Below, one piece after another: positions 11,420 to 22,181 of a stretch of DNA of 64,000 nucleotides. Source of the stretch: Ramlibacter pinisoli (GTDB lineage Bacteria; Pseudomonadota; Gammaproteobacteria; Burkholderiales; Burkholderiaceae_C); the NCBI RefSeq assembly GCF_009758015.1, contig NZ_WSEL01000003.1, positions 558,001 through 622,000 of the forward strand, in the 5' to 3' direction. The number at the start of each line of letters is the position of its first letter. Within the stretch, counting starts at the first letter, position 1. The notes under the pieces were generated by a model. That model was not told the DNA's origin, ran no database searches, and was given only the letters and a program-made list of their open reading frames with translations. A program made the translations under genes and the position numbers.

Positions 11420-11470
11420 GCTGCCCGGACAGGCATGAGGCTTGTTTTGTTTTTCGGCTTTCCGGGCAGC
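11420..11470 (-). other. Perfect 10-bp inverted repeat between secG and tRNA-Leu
   Basis: GCTGCCCGGA at 11420-11429 is exactly complementary to TCCGGGCAGC at 11461-11470, with a 31-nt T-rich loop on the plus strand (A-rich on the transcribed minus strand). In the minus-strand transcript it would form a hairpin 8 nt before the tRNA 5' end. It could be an RNA processing signal or a weak terminator between secG and the tRNA; no U-tract follows, so processing seems likelier. This is inference only. Confidence 0.45.
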
Positions 11471-11527
11471 CTTGGAGTTTACTCCGAATCGCGAGCATTT
11501 CCCCTGACGGGGTGCTGGCGGATGCGC

Positions 11528-11935
11528 TCAGCGCGTCGGAATCTGGCCCGCGCCAGACGCCGGCACGGCGGGCACCGCCGCCGCGGGCGCGCTGGCCGGC
11601 CCCGAGGTGCCGGGGATCTGCGCCGCGGGGCCGGAAGCGGCCGGGGCGGCGGGCACCACGACCGCGCGGTCGAGCACGCTGCCCGAATCCGGGGCGCGGT
11701 AGTTGCTCTGGTAGGCCAGCGCCAGCGTGCAGACGAAGAACACGGCGGCCAGCACAGCCGTGGTGCGCGACAGGAAGTTCGCGCTGCCCGAGGCACCGAA
11801 CAGGCTGCCGGAGCTGCCGCTGCCGAAGGCGGCGCCCATGTCGGCGCCCTTGCCGTGCTGGATGAGGATGAGGCCGATCATGCCCAGCGCGGCCAGGATC
11901 TGGACGGCCAGCAGGATGGTGAAAAGCACTTGCAT
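11528..11935 (-). CDS. secG: Preprotein translocase subunit SecG
   Basis: The small membrane subunit of the SecYEG protein export channel (135 aa). Two transmembrane helices flank the conserved HGKGADMGAAFGSG loop and FLSRTTAVLAAVFF segment. The C-terminal 50 residues are a low-complexity Ala/Pro tail, longer than in E. coli SecG (110 aa) but usual in Burkholderiales. It lies downstream of tpiA and upstream of tRNA-Leu, a conserved neighbourhood in beta-proteobacteria. Confidence 0.94.
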   Translation of the reverse strand: MQVLFTILLAVQILAALGMIGLILIQHGKGADMGAAFGSGSSGSLFGASGSANFLSRTTAVLAAVFFVCTLALAYQSNYRAPDSGSVLDRAVVVPAAPAASGPAAQIPGTSGPASAPAAAVPAVPASGAGQIPTR

Positions 11936-11969
11936 TCTTGTGTCGCTCCGTGGGGATGGGTGGCCGCGC

Positions 11970-12716
11970 TCAGCGGGCGGCCGCGATGATCTGCAGGAAA
12001 TCGGGGGCCTTCAGCGAAGCTCCACCGATGAGCCCGCCGTCGATGTCGGGCTGGGCGAGCAGGCTGGCGGCGTTGGCCGCGTTCATGCTGCCGCCGTACA
12101 GGATGCAGACGCGATCGGCCTGCGGCGTGGCGGCCTTCAGCTGCGCGCGCAGCACGGCATGCACCTGCTGGGCCTGCTCGGGGGTGGCCGTCTTGCCGGT
12201 GCCGATGGCCCAGACCGGCTCGTAGGCGACCACGATCTCGGTGATGCAGTGGCCGTTGGTGTGGATCACGGTGGCCAGCTGGCGCCGCACCACCTCCTCG
12301 GTGTGGCCGGCCTCGCGCTCGGCCAGGGTCTCGCCGACGCAAACGATGGGGGTGATGCCGTGGGCCAGGGCCGCCTTGGCCTTGTCGGCCACCAGCTGGT
12401 CGTCCTCGCCGTGGTACTGGCGTCGCTCCGAGTGGCCGACGATGGCGTAGCGCACCCCGAAGTCCTTCAGCATGGTCGCCGAGACCTCGCCGGTGTAGGC
12501 GCCCTGCTCGTGGCGGGAGACGTCCTGCGCACCCAATTCCAGCGCCGAGCCGTGCCGCAGCATCTGCAGCTGGGCCAGGTACGGCGCCGGCACGCACACC
12601 GCGACGGTGCAGGTCGCGCCCTGCAGGCCGCCGATGACGGTGCGCACCAGCGCGTCGTTGGCTTCGACGCTGCCGTTCATCTTCCAGTTGCCGGCGATCA
12701 GCTTTTTCTTGGTCAT
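11970..12716 (-). CDS. tpiA: Triosephosphate isomerase
   Basis: The glycolytic enzyme interconverting dihydroxyacetone phosphate and glyceraldehyde 3-phosphate (248 aa). Diagnostic residues are the N-terminal AGNWKMNG (substrate Lys), the electrophilic His in GHSERRQ, and the catalytic Glu with flexible loop in [15 protein letters not shown]. The ATG at 12716 follows a GGAAAG ribosome-binding site. An in-frame TTG three codons upstream is less likely. The gene is 15 bp downstream of the oxidoreductase gene and probably co-transcribed with it. Confidence 0.96.
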   Translation of the reverse strand: MTKKKLIAGNWKMNGSVEANDALVRTVIGGLQGATCTVAVCVPAPYLAQLQMLRHGSALELGAQDVSRHEQGAYTGEVSATMLKDFGVRYAIVGHSERRQYHGEDDQLVADKAKAALAHGITPIVCVGETLAEREAGHTEEVVRRQLATVIHTNGHCITEIVVAYEPVWAIGTGKTATPEQAQQVHAVLRAQLKAATPQADRVCILYGGSMNAANAASLLAQPDIDGGLIGGASLKAPDFLQIIAAAR

Positions 12717-12731
12717 GCTTTCCAACGACGA

Positions 12732-13721
12732 TCAGGACCAGGTCAGCACGATCTTGCCGACGTGCTGGTTCGATTCCATCAGGGTGTGCGCCTGCGCAGC
12801 GTCCTGGGCGGCGAAGGTGGCGTGGATCACGGGCTTGATGCGGCCCGACTCCAGCAGCGGCCACACCTTCTCGCGCAGCGAGCTGGCGATGGCACCCTTG
12901 AAGGCCACCGGCCGCGGCCGCAGCGTGGAGCCGGTGATGGTGAGGCGGCGGCGCAGCACCAGGCCGGCGTTGACCTCGCTCTTGCTGCCACCCTGCACGG
13001 CGATGATGACCAGCCGGCCGTCCTCGGCCAGGCACTGCACCTCGCGCGCGACGTAGGCGCCGGCCACCATGTCGAGGATGACGTCCACGCCCTTGCCGCC
13101 GGTGAGCTGCTTGGCTTCCTCGGCGAAGTCCTTCGCCTTGTAGTTGATGGCGTGGTCGGCGCCCAGGCGCAGGCAGGCATCGCACTTCTCGTCGCTGCCC
13201 GCGGTGGCGAACACCGTCGCACCCAGGGCCTTGGCCATCTGGATGGCGGTGACGCCGATGCCGCTGGTGCCGCCCTGGACCATGAAGGTCTCGCCCGCCT
13301 GCAGGCGGCCGCGGTCGAAGACGTTGCTCCAGACGGTGAAGAAGGTCTCGGGCAGCGAGGCCGCCTCGATGTCCGACAGGCCGCGCGGCACCGGCAGGCA
13401 CTGGGCCACGGGGGCCACGCACAGCTGCGCGTAGCCGCCGCCGGCCACCAGGGCGCAGACGCGGTCGCCCACCTTCAGGCCGGCGGCCGCCATCGCCTGC
13501 GCATCACCGGCCACCACCTCGCCCGCCACTTCGAGGCCGGGCAGGTCGGAGGCGCCAGGCGGCACCGGGTAGTTGCCGGTGCGCTGCAGGACGTCGGGGC
13601 GGTTGACGCCGCTCGCGGCGACGCGGATGAGCAGTTCGCCCGGGCCCGCGACGGGGTCGGGGCGCTCGCCCAGGCGCAACACCTCGGGGGCACCGTAGGA
13701 GGTGATCTCGACGGCTTTCAT
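12732..13721 (-). CDS. NAD(P)H-quinone oxidoreductase (zinc-type alcohol dehydrogenase superfamily, PIG3-like)
   Basis: A 329-aa medium-chain dehydrogenase/reductase without the structural zinc cysteines, so most like quinone oxidoreductase/PIG3. The GroES-like domain occupies roughly residues 1-125 and the Rossmann domain 126-270, with the nucleotide motif GGTSGIGVTAIQMAKALGA. Its ATG (MKAVEITSYG) is clear. It precedes tpiA in the same direction. The substrate is not evident; quinones or other activated carbonyls are the family's usual substrates. Confidence 0.88.
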   Translation of the reverse strand: MKAVEITSYGAPEVLRLGERPDPVAGPGELLIRVAASGVNRPDVLQRTGNYPVPPGASDLPGLEVAGEVVAGDAQAMAAAGLKVGDRVCALVAGGGYAQLCVAPVAQCLPVPRGLSDIEAASLPETFFTVWSNVFDRGRLQAGETFMVQGGTSGIGVTAIQMAKALGATVFATAGSDEKCDACLRLGADHAINYKAKDFAEEAKQLTGGKGVDVILDMVAGAYVAREVQCLAEDGRLVIIAVQGGSKSEVNAGLVLRRRLTITGSTLRPRPVAFKGAIASSLREKVWPLLESGRIKPVIHATFAAQDAAQAHTLMESNQHVGKIVLTWS

Positions 13722-13768
13722 GGTGGCGTTCCTCGTTGCTGTCAGTGCGGGCGTCGCCCGCCATCCAT

Positions 13769-13803
13769 CTCCCGGGCCGGGCCCGGGAGGACGGATCCGG
13801 GAA

Positions 13804-13822
<19 letters not shown>
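13769..13822 (-). other. Tandem inverted repeats at the pnp 3' end
   Basis: Two hairpins lie at the end of pnp. GACGGATCCG (13790-13799) and CGGATCCGTC (13813-13822) form a 10-bp stem with the pnp stop codon (13804-13806) inside the 13-nt loop. Immediately after it in the transcript, CTCCCGGGCC and GGGCCCGGGAG (13769-13789) form a second GC-only hairpin. No U-tract follows, so this is at best an imperfect intrinsic terminator; it could also stabilise the 3' end. Confidence 0.5.
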
Positions 13823-16074
<2,252 letters not shown>

Positions 16075-16125
16075 GGCTTGCCTCTTGGTCTCTCGTTGAG
16101 GGTGGAGGCGGGCCGAACACGATGC

Positions 16126-16162
16126 CATTCCATCAGCGGCCGGCAGGGCCGTTGGTGGAATG
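16126..16162 (-). promoter_or_regulatory. Long stem-loop in the pnp leader (candidate RNase III/PNPase autoregulation site)
   Basis: CATTCCA at 16126-16132 pairs with TGGAATG at 16156-16162, and the inner arms continue the stem to about 16 positions with two A-C mismatches in the minus-strand transcript around a short loop. It lies about 50 nt upstream of the pnp start codon, in the place where E. coli pnp mRNA has the RNase III-cleaved hairpin used for PNPase autoregulation. The equivalence is inferred from position and shape. Confidence 0.5.
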
Positions 16163-16257
16163 ACACAGCGCGTATCCGGTCCGGGGTCTCCGATGTGCAA
16201 AGCGCCTGAGCCAGCTCGCTGCCGACCCAGGCGCCCTTGCGTTCTGTACGGCCCGGC

Positions 16258-16521
16258 TTACTTGCGCAGGCCGAGCTTGCCGATCAGCGCCGTGTAGCGC
16301 TCGGCGTCGTTGTCCTTCAGGTACGCCAGCAGGCTCTTGCGGCGGTTCACCATGCGCAGCAGGCCACGGCGGCCGTGGTGGTCCTTGGCATGGGTCTTGA
16401 AGTGGGGCGTCAGCTCGTTGATGCGGGCGGTCAGAAGAGCGACCTGCACTTCCGGGCTGCCGGTGTCATTGGTGCCGCGGGCATGCGCCGCGACGATCTC
16501 GGCCTTGTTGAGGGCGGACAT
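16258..16521 (-). CDS. rpsO: 30S ribosomal protein S15
   Basis: A primary 16S rRNA-binding protein of the small subunit (87 aa, close to the family's 88-89). The segments [19 protein letters not shown] and [19 protein letters not shown] are diagnostic. The start [10 protein letters not shown] at 16521 has an upstream GGAGGATTGAC-type purine stretch on the coding strand's complement and a structured leader. It is followed by pnp. Confidence 0.97.
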   Translation of the reverse strand: MSALNKAEIVAAHARGTNDTGSPEVQVALLTARINELTPHFKTHAKDHHGRRGLLRMVNRRKSLLAYLKDNDAERYTALIGKLGLRK

Positions 16522-16553
16522 CTTGGGGTTCCTTGAATCGGAGGATTGACTTG

Positions 16554-16578
16554 CGTTGGGGCTGGAACCGCCCCAACG
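16554..16578 (-). promoter_or_regulatory. Perfect hairpin in the rpsO leader
   Basis: CGTTGGGGC (16554-16562) and GCCCCAACG (16570-16578) form a perfect 9-bp stem with a 7-nt loop, 32 nt upstream of the rpsO start codon. No U-tract follows it. In several bacteria S15 represses its own synthesis by binding leader RNA, so this could be the operator. It could also be a weak terminator for the preceding aminotransferase gene. Confidence 0.45.
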
Positions 16579-16615
16579 TGCTTGCTCCGCAGCCAGCTGG
16601 CCGCAGAACCGTGGG

Positions 16616-16621
16616 ATTGTA
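16616..16621 (-). promoter_or_regulatory. Candidate -10 box for rpsO
   Basis: Read on the minus strand the hexamer is TACAAT, a good sigma-70 -10 element, in the short gap between the aminotransferase stop and rpsO. It would give a leader of roughly 85-90 nt that contains the perfect hairpin. No convincing -35 element was seen. Confidence 0.45.
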
Positions 16622-16634
16622 CACGACCGGGCGA

Positions 16635-17807
16635 TCAGGCCCGCCCGGCGCGGGGCTGCCGGTCGAGCCAGGCGGCCAGCCGGTCGACCCCCTGCTCCAG
16701 CCGCTGCGGGTCCCGCGAGGCGAAGCACCAGCGCAGCCAGCCCTGGGCCTCGGGGGCGAAGGCGTTGCCCGGCGCGATGCCCAGCCCCGCCTCGGCCACC
16801 AGCCGCTTGGCCAGGGCAAGCGAGTCGCCGAAGCCGGCCAGCTGGAAGAAGGCGTACATGCCGCCGTCCGGCAGGGCCAGCGACACGCCCGGCAGCGCCT
16901 GCAGCCGCGGGACCAGCACGTCGCGGCAGCCCCGCAGGTGGGCCACCACGCGCGGGGTCACCTCGTCGGTGCGCGTCACCGCGGCCAGCGCCCCGCGCTG
17001 GGTGAACACGCTGGCGCAGGAGGTGTTGAACTCGATCAGCTTGCCCATGGAATGCGTCATCGCGGTGGGCATGACCAGCCAGCCCAGCCGCCAGCCGGTC
17101 ATGAGGAAGCTCTTGGAGAAGCTGTGGGCCACCACCAGCCGGTCGTCGGGCCCGGCGATGTCCAGGAAGCTGGGCGCGCAGCGGGCGCCCTCGGGGTAGT
17201 ACAGCCGCTCGTACACCTCGTCGGCGAGGATCCAGGTTCCCGTGCGGCGGCAGTGGTCCAGGATGGCCTGCTGCTCGGCCCGCGTGAGCGTCCAGCCGGT
17301 GGGGTTGTTGGGCGCGTTGACGATCAGCAGCCGGGTGGCGGGCGTGACTGCATCCAGCAGCTTTTGCAGGTCGAGCGTCCAGGCGCCCTCGCGCGGCTGC
17401 AGCGACACCCGGCGCAGGTCGGCGCCCAGGATCAGCGGCTGCGCGGTGAGGTTGGGCCACACCGGCGTGACGGCCACGACCTGGTCGCCGGCGTCCACCA
17501 GCATCTGCACCGCCAGCATCAGGGCGTTGACGCCGCCCGAGGTGATGGCGATGCGCTCGGGCCCCACCGGCCCGTGCAGGGCCGAGGTGTACGCCGAGAC
17601 CGCCTCGCGCAGCTCGGGCAGCCCCAGGTTGTGGGCGTAGAAGGTCTCGCCGTCGCGGATCGACGCGATGGCCGCCTCGCGGATGAAGTCGGGCGTGACC
17701 TCGTCGCTCTCGCCGAACCAGAAGGCCAGCACGTCGGCGCGTCCCATGCCGGCGTTGGCGACTTCACGGATCTTGGATTCTTCGAGGTTGAGGATGGCTT
17801 GGCGCAT
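16635..17807 (-). CDS. Pyridoxal phosphate-dependent aminotransferase (class I/II)
   Basis: A 390-aa fold-type I aminotransferase. The PLP lysine is in [17 protein letters not shown], the cofactor-contacting Asp/Tyr in [12 protein letters not shown], and NAPNNPTGW is the conserved substrate-side loop. The C-terminal Arg motif is seen near [10 protein letters not shown]. This is the aspartate/aromatic aminotransferase superfamily; the true amino donor cannot be told from sequence. Transcribed towards rpsO, with the binding-protein gene 20 bp upstream. Confidence 0.9.
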   Translation of the reverse strand: MRQAILNLEESKIREVANAGMGRADVLAFWFGESDEVTPDFIREAAIASIRDGETFYAHNLGLPELREAVSAYTSALHGPVGPERIAITSGGVNALMLAVQMLVDAGDQVVAVTPVWPNLTAQPLILGADLRRVSLQPREGAWTLDLQKLLDAVTPATRLLIVNAPNNPTGWTLTRAEQQAILDHCRRTGTWILADEVYERLYYPEGARCAPSFLDIAGPDDRLVVAHSFSKSFLMTGWRLGWLVMPTAMTHSMGKLIEFNTSCASVFTQRGALAAVTRTDEVTPRVVAHLRGCRDVLVPRLQALPGVSLALPDGGMYAFFQLAGFGDSLALAKRLVAEAGLGIAPGNAFAPEAQGWLRWCFASRDPQRLEQGVDRLAAWLDRQPRAGRA

Positions 17808-17827
17808 GGGGAATGCAGGATCGTGTT

Positions 17828-19105
17828 TCAGGTCGGCCGGACCATCCGGCAGGTGGTGGGCAGCTCCGCGTTCTGCGGCGCGATGACGCGCACGACGCGG
17901 AAGCCGTAGCCGGAGCCTTCGACGTCGAAGCGCACGCCCGGCGCCCCCACGCGGTCCATCTGGCCCACGACCAGGGCCTGCTGGAACTGGTGGTCGGCCG
18001 CGCGCATCGTCCCGGCCTGGCCGGCCAGCGTCACCTGGGCCTGCTCCAGCGCCCGGGCGACCGGCACGATGGCGGTGGAGCCGGCCTTCTCGATGGACTG
18101 GGCCAGCGCCTCGATCATCAGCTGCATGCGCATGTGCACGTAGTCGTCCTGCGGCCGCGGGAAGCGCTGGCGGAAGCTCTGGTAGAACGCCTCGCTGCGC
18201 GCCGTGGGCAGGTTGGGCAGCCAGTCGGCCACCGCGATCACGCGGCCCACGCCGGCCTCGCCCAGGGCCGCCGGCGCGCCCAGCGCATTGCCGTAGAAGG
18301 TGTAGAACTTGCCGTCGTAGCCGACCTCGCGCGCCGCCTTGACCAGCAGCGTGAGGTCGTTGCCCCAGTTGCCCGTGATCACCGCGCTGGCGCCGCTGGC
18401 CTTGATCTTGGCGGCGTAGGGCAGGAAGTCCTTCACCCGGCCCAGCGGGTGCAGTTCGTCGCCGACGATCTGCACGTCCGGCCGCTGCACGCCCAGCTGG
18501 CGGCGCGCCTCGCGCAGCACCGCCTGGCCGAAGCTGTAGTCCTGGCCGATGAGGTAGCAGCTGCGCACCGACTGGTCGTCGCGCAGCACCTGCACCAGCG
18601 CCGCCATGCGCATGTCGGCATGGGCATCGAAGCGGAAGTGCCAGAAGCTGCAGCGCTCGTTGGTGAGCACCGGGTCCACCGCCGAGTAGTTGAGGTACAG
18701 CACGCCACGCCGGGGATCGCGCTCGTTCTGCTTGGCGACCGCATCGACCAGCACCGCCGCCACCGCCGAGGAATTGCCCTGTAGCACGACCTGCGCGCCG
18801 TCATCGATGGCGGAGCGCAGCGCGGCCAGTGCCTCCTCGGGCTGGCCCTTGCTGTCGTAGCGCTCCAGCGCCAGCGGCCGGGCGCCGCCGGGCAGCTTGA
18901 TGCCGCCACGCTGGTTGACGCGTTCCACTGCCCACAGCAGGTTGCGGTACACGGCCTCGCCGGTGTTGGCGAACGGGCCCGAGAGGGATTCGACCATGGC
19001 CAGCTTCACGGGCGCCGCGGGGGCCTGCGCGCGGGCGAAAGCGGGAGCAAGTAGCGTCGCGGCCAGCGATTTCAAGACCTGGCGGCGCGGGGTTGGCAGA
19101 TGCAT
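17828..19105 (-). CDS. Branched-chain amino acid-type ABC transporter substrate-binding protein
   Basis: A periplasmic binding protein of the type 1 (Leu/Ile/Val-BP) fold, 425 aa. The N-terminus MHLPTPRRQVLKSLAATLL resembles a twin-arginine signal ending near ARAQA. The mature part begins VKLAMVESLSGPFANTG, typical of the family. No permease or ATPase genes are adjacent, so it is an orphan; such orphans are abundant in Comamonadaceae. The start is the first Met with a signal peptide; the open frame upstream is not coding. Ligand unknown. Confidence 0.87.
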   Translation of the reverse strand: MHLPTPRRQVLKSLAATLLAPAFARAQAPAAPVKLAMVESLSGPFANTGEAVYRNLLWAVERVNQRGGIKLPGGARPLALERYDSKGQPEEALAALRSAIDDGAQVVLQGNSSAVAAVLVDAVAKQNERDPRRGVLYLNYSAVDPVLTNERCSFWHFRFDAHADMRMAALVQVLRDDQSVRSCYLIGQDYSFGQAVLREARRQLGVQRPDVQIVGDELHPLGRVKDFLPYAAKIKASGASAVITGNWGNDLTLLVKAAREVGYDGKFYTFYGNALGAPAALGEAGVGRVIAVADWLPNLPTARSEAFYQSFRQRFPRPQDDYVHMRMQLMIEALAQSIEKAGSTAIVPVARALEQAQVTLAGQAGTMRAADHQFQQALVVGQMDRVGAPGVRFDVEGSGYGFRVVRVIAPQNAELPTTCRMVRPT

Positions 19106-19202
19106 TTTTCTCTTGAAAACACGGCGCCCGGGCACACGTTGGATGCAGGCGGCGATCGATGGAATGAAAGCCGCGCAGTGTAAGGTTTCAAAGGAGTCCA
19201 CC

Positions 19203-19586
19203 ATGTTTCTCGCCCCCGTCGTTCGCACCCGTGCCACCGCCCCCGCCCTGCGTTCCTTCGACCGCAGCTTCGAGCGTTTCGTCAATGACGCCTTCTTCGG
19301 CAATGGCCCGTCGCAGGGCTTCGGCCTGACCCAGGACGACAAGGCCTGGACCGTCACCCTCGACCTGCCGGGCGTCGCCCGCGAAGACCTCGCGATCGAC
19401 ATCGACGGCGCGGTGGTCCGCATCCAGACCAAGGCCGACGCCAAGCGCCAGTACAAGGCCGCCTACGAGCTGCCCCAGGAGATCGACGTCGACGCCACCA
19501 GCGCGAAGCTCGAGAACGGCGTCCTGACGCTGAGCCTGGCCAAGAAGCAGCCGGTGAACACGTCGCGCCAGATCGAAGTCAAGTAA
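19203..19586 (+). CDS. Small heat-shock protein, Hsp20/alpha-crystallin family
   Basis: An ATP-independent holdase chaperone of 127 aa. An alpha-crystallin domain spans about residues 38-120, with DDKAWTVTLDLPGVAREDLAI and the ELPQEIDVDATSAKLENGVLTLSL strand pattern typical of the family. It is shorter than IbpA-type proteins and ends with a minimal C-terminal tail. The ATG is preceded by AAGGAG at good spacing. It stands alone, divergent from the binding-protein gene and followed by a strong terminator. No heat-shock sigma-32 promoter could be confidently read. Confidence 0.92.
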   Translation: MFLAPVVRTRATAPALRSFDRSFERFVNDAFFGNGPSQGFGLTQDDKAWTVTLDLPGVAREDLAIDIDGAVVRIQTKADAKRQYKAAYELPQEIDVDATSAKLENGVLTLSLAKKQPVNTSRQIEVK

Positions 19587-19617
19587 TCCGGCAACCCGGG
19601 CGGACGCCCGGACGCAG

Positions 19618-19659
19618 AAGGCGCAGAAGAACCTCCCAAGGTTTCTTCTGCGCCTTTTT
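19618..19659 (+). terminator. Intrinsic terminator after hsp20
   Basis: AAGGCGCAGAAGAA on the left pairs with TTCTTCTGCGCCTT on the right around a short loop, ending in a T-run. This is a strong Rho-independent terminator for hsp20, located between the convergent hsp20 and tsaD genes. Confidence 0.9.
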
Positions 19660-19702
19660 CCTTGTTCGGCGCCTTCTGCGGCCGGAAGTCCGCTGCCGCG
19701 TT

Positions 19703-20731
19703 CTAAAGCTCAGCCAAAGGCCACCGCGGCTTGACGTCGAAGGCGTACGAGCGGCTGGCCGTTGCCACGCCCGCGGCCAGGCGCATGGCCGCCGCCATGG
19801 CGATCATGGCGCCGTTGTCGGTGCACAGGGCCAGCTCGGGGTAGTGCACGCGCACGCCGTGCCGGGCGCAGGCCGCGTTGAGCTTCTCGCGCAGCAGGCG
19901 GTTGGCGCCGACGCCGCCGGCCACCACCAGCCGCTGCAGGCCGGTCTCGCGCAGGGCCGCCAGCGATTTCTTCAGCAGCACGTCGACGATGGCGGCCTCG
20001 GTCGAGGCGGCCAGGTCGGCCTTGCGCGGCTCCAGGCCATCGCCCAGCTTGCGCACCTGCGTCAGCACCGCGGTCTTCAATCCTGCGAAGGAGAAATCGA
20101 GGTCGCCGCTGTGCAGCAGCGGCCGCGGCAGCGCGAAGGCGGCCGGGTCGCCCTGCTGGGCCAGCCGCGACAGCGCCGGCCCGCCCGGATAGCCCAGGCC
20201 CAGCAGCTTGGCGCTCTTGTCGAAGGCCTCGCCGGCGGCGTCGTCGATGGTCTCGCCCAGCAGCTCGTACCGCCCCACCCCGTCGACCCGCATCAGCTGC
20301 GTGTGGCCGCCCGAGACCAGCAGGGCGACGAAGGGGAATTGCGGCGGATCGTCGCCCAGGAACGGCGACAGCAGGTGGCCCTCCAGGTGGTGCACGCCCA
20401 GCACCGGGCGGTCGAGGGCCGCGCCCAGCGCGCAGGCCACGCCGGCGCCGACCAGCAGCGCGCCCGCCAGGCCCGGGCCGCGGGTGAAGGCCACCGTCTC
20501 GACCTCGGCCAGCGTGCGCCCGGCCTCGCGCAGCACCTCGCGCGTGAGCGGCAGCACCCGCCGGATGTGGTCGCGGCTGGCCAGCTCGGGCACGACGCCG
20601 CCATAGGCCTGGTGCATCTGCACCTGGCTGTGCAGCGCATGACCGAGCAGTTTCGGAACACCCGGACCGCCGGCGTCCACGAGCGCCACGCCCGTCTCGT
20701 CACAGGAAGATTCGATCCCCAGCACCAGCAT
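19703..20731 (-). CDS. tsaD: tRNA N6-threonylcarbamoyladenosine synthase subunit TsaD
   Basis: The Kae1/YgjD-family ATPase that transfers threonylcarbamoyl to A37 of ANN-decoding tRNAs (342 aa). Metal ligands are in the HLEGHL motif, and the N-terminus [11 protein letters not shown] and nucleotide-binding [10 protein letters not shown] and [13 protein letters not shown] are diagnostic. The start MLVLGIESS at 20731 was chosen by family; a -10-like TACACT ends 6 nt before the ATG and no ribosome-binding site is visible, so a leaderless mRNA is plausible. Confidence 0.96.
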   Translation of the reverse strand: MLVLGIESSCDETGVALVDAGGPGVPKLLGHALHSQVQMHQAYGGVVPELASRDHIRRVLPLTREVLREAGRTLAEVETVAFTRGPGLAGALLVGAGVACALGAALDRPVLGVHHLEGHLLSPFLGDDPPQFPFVALLVSGGHTQLMRVDGVGRYELLGETIDDAAGEAFDKSAKLLGLGYPGGPALSRLAQQGDPAAFALPRPLLHSGDLDFSFAGLKTAVLTQVRKLGDGLEPRKADLAASTEAAIVDVLLKKSLAALRETGLQRLVVAGGVGANRLLREKLNAACARHGVRVHYPELALCTDNGAMIAMAAAMRLAAGVATASRSYAFDVKPRWPLAEL

Positions 20732-20737
20732 CGGTCG

Positions 20738-20743
20738 AGTGTA
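20738..20743 (-). promoter_or_regulatory. -10-like hexamer immediately before tsaD
   Basis: Read on the minus strand, TACACT lies 6 nt before the tsaD ATG. Transcription from it would start at or next to the A of the start codon, giving a leaderless message. Confidence 0.45.
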
Positions 20744-20808
20744 GCCAAGGCCCTCCGCGGCCCCGCCGCCGAGCTGGCGGCACGCTTGTTGCTGCAACGC
20801 CCGATCCC

Positions 20809-22032
20809 ATGAGATCCGGATCCGACTTCCTGCTGGCCGCGCGCCAATGCGAGATCGCCGAACTCGAACAGCTCGGCCGCACCGCCGAGCTGGTCGGCGT
20901 CATCGCGCGCTTCATCCATGCACTGCAGCGCGAGCGCGGCATGTCCAGCATCTTCCTGAGCTCGCACGGCGCGCAGTTCGGCGAGCTGCGCGCGCACCAG
21001 GTCGCCGAGTGCCTGGCCAGCGAGGGCGAGGTGCGGGAGCGGTTCGAGCGCATGGCCACCGGCTCGGCCGACGACCGCAGCGGCTCGCGCCTGTTCAGCC
21101 GAGTGGCGGTGGTGCTCCATGGACTGGAGGGCCTGCCGCGCCTGCGCGAGCGGGTCGACGCCCAGGGCCTGGGCGCGGCGGAAGCCGCCGTGGCCTTCGG
21201 CCGGCTGATCTCCGGGCTGCTGGCGGTGGTGTTCGAGGCGGCCGACACCGCCACCGACCCCGAGGTCTCGCGCGCCCTGGTCGCCCTGTTCAATTTCATG
21301 CAGGGCAAGGAGTTCGCCGGCCAGGAGCGGGCACTGGGCGCGCGGGCGTTCGCCACCGGCGTGATCGACTCCGCCGGCCAGGAGCACTGGCGCCACCTGA
21401 TCGAGTCGCAACAGGGCTGCTTCCAGGTGTTCGCCGACTTCTCCGACCCGCAGGTGCTGCGCGCCGAGCAGGCCGCCCGCGACTCCACGGTCCTGGCCGA
21501 GGTCGAACGCCTGCGGCGCATCGGCTGCACCGCGCGCCGGGAGCTCGAGGCCGGCCTGGCCAACCGGTGGTACGACTACTGCACCCGCCGCATCGATGCG
21601 ATGCGCAGCGTGGAGGACCTGCTGGCGGTCAACCTGCGCGACCTGTGCCGCGAGCGCATCGCGCAGGCCCGGGCCGAACTGCAGGACCAGCGCGCCACGC
21701 TCGACGCGCTCTCCACCAGCACCGGCGCCGCACCGGGCGCGGCCGGCGCCGCACGGTTCGGCCCGTTGCTGGAGCGCTCGCTCTTCAACATGGTGCAGGA
21801 GCAGTCGCGCCGGCTGCAGGCCATGAGTGACGAACTCGATGCCGTGCGCGCCACCCTGAACGAACGCAAGCTGATCGAACGCGCCAAGGGCCTGCTGATG
21901 GCGCACCGCCAGATGAGCGAGGACGAGGCGTACAAGGCGCTGCGGCAGATGGCCATGAACCAGAACCGCCGCATCCTGGACGTGGCCAACGCGGTGCTGT
22001 CGCTGGCCGACGTGCTGCCGGGCGGTCGCTGA
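20809..22032 (+). CDS. nasR: NIT-ANTAR nitrate-responsive antiterminator (NasR-like)
   Basis: A cytoplasmic RNA-binding regulator of 407 aa, close to Klebsiella NasR (about 390 aa). Residues about 30-290 form a helical nitrate/nitrite-sensing NIT domain with the conserved QRERGMSS near residue 42. A C-terminal ANTAR domain (about 345-400) contains [13 protein letters not shown] and [12 protein letters not shown]. In the family, nitrate binding releases ANTAR to bind paired hexaloop hairpins and prevent termination. The nrtA leader just downstream carries exactly such hairpins and a terminator. The gene lies immediately before the nitrate transporter operon and reads in the same direction. Confidence 0.92.
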   Translation: MRSGSDFLLAARQCEIAELEQLGRTAELVGVIARFIHALQRERGMSSIFLSSHGAQFGELRAHQVAECLASEGEVRERFERMATGSADDRSGSRLFSRVAVVLHGLEGLPRLRERVDAQGLGAAEAAVAFGRLISGLLAVVFEAADTATDPEVSRALVALFNFMQGKEFAGQERALGARAFATGVIDSAGQEHWRHLIESQQGCFQVFADFSDPQVLRAEQAARDSTVLAEVERLRRIGCTARRELEAGLANRWYDYCTRRIDAMRSVEDLLAVNLRDLCRERIAQARAELQDQRATLDALSTSTGAAPGAAGAARFGPLLERSLFNMVQEQSRRLQAMSDELDAVRATLNERKLIERAKGLLMAHRQMSEDEAYKALRQMAMNQNRRILDVANAVLSLADVLPGGR

Positions 22033-22050
22033 GCGGCACCCTGCTGCAGC

Positions 22051-22065
22051 GCACAAAAATCGTGC
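22051..22065. promoter_or_regulatory. Candidate NtrC-binding site
   Basis: GCAC and GTGC are separated by an A-rich 7-bp spacer (GCAC-AAAAATC-GTGC), matching the NtrC dyad core GCAC-N7-GTGC. It lies about 110 bp upstream of the sigma-54 promoter of nrtA, a normal enhancer distance. A second strong site was not found. Confidence 0.6.
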
Positions 22066-22159
22066 ACGGGCGCCCGCGGACGGCGCGGCACCACCCCTTC
22101 GCGCCCGGCCGAATGCCCCGAAAGGGCCGCGCACAGCGCATCTCCACTGGCTGAGCAGG

Positions 22160-22176
22160 TTGGCACGGTCCGTGCA
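22160..22176 (+). promoter_or_regulatory. Sigma-54 (-24/-12) promoter of the nrt operon
   Basis: TTGGCACG-GTCC-GTGCA matches the sigma-54 consensus TGGCAC(G)-N4-TTGCA, with the invariant GG (22162-22163) and GC (22174-22175) exactly 10 bp apart. Transcription would start near 22187, right at the first leader hairpin. This implies nitrogen control through NtrC, as for the Klebsiella nasF operon. Confidence 0.8.
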
Positions 22177-22181
22177 AGTGA

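Noticed and set aside
11269..11865. 198-aa plus-strand frame across tRNA-Leu and secG
   Set aside because: Runs through the tRNA and antisense to secG; no start signal and no recognisable domain.
12717..12725. TTG codon as tpiA start
   Set aside because: The ATG three codons downstream has the GGAAAG ribosome-binding site and matches the family N-terminus.
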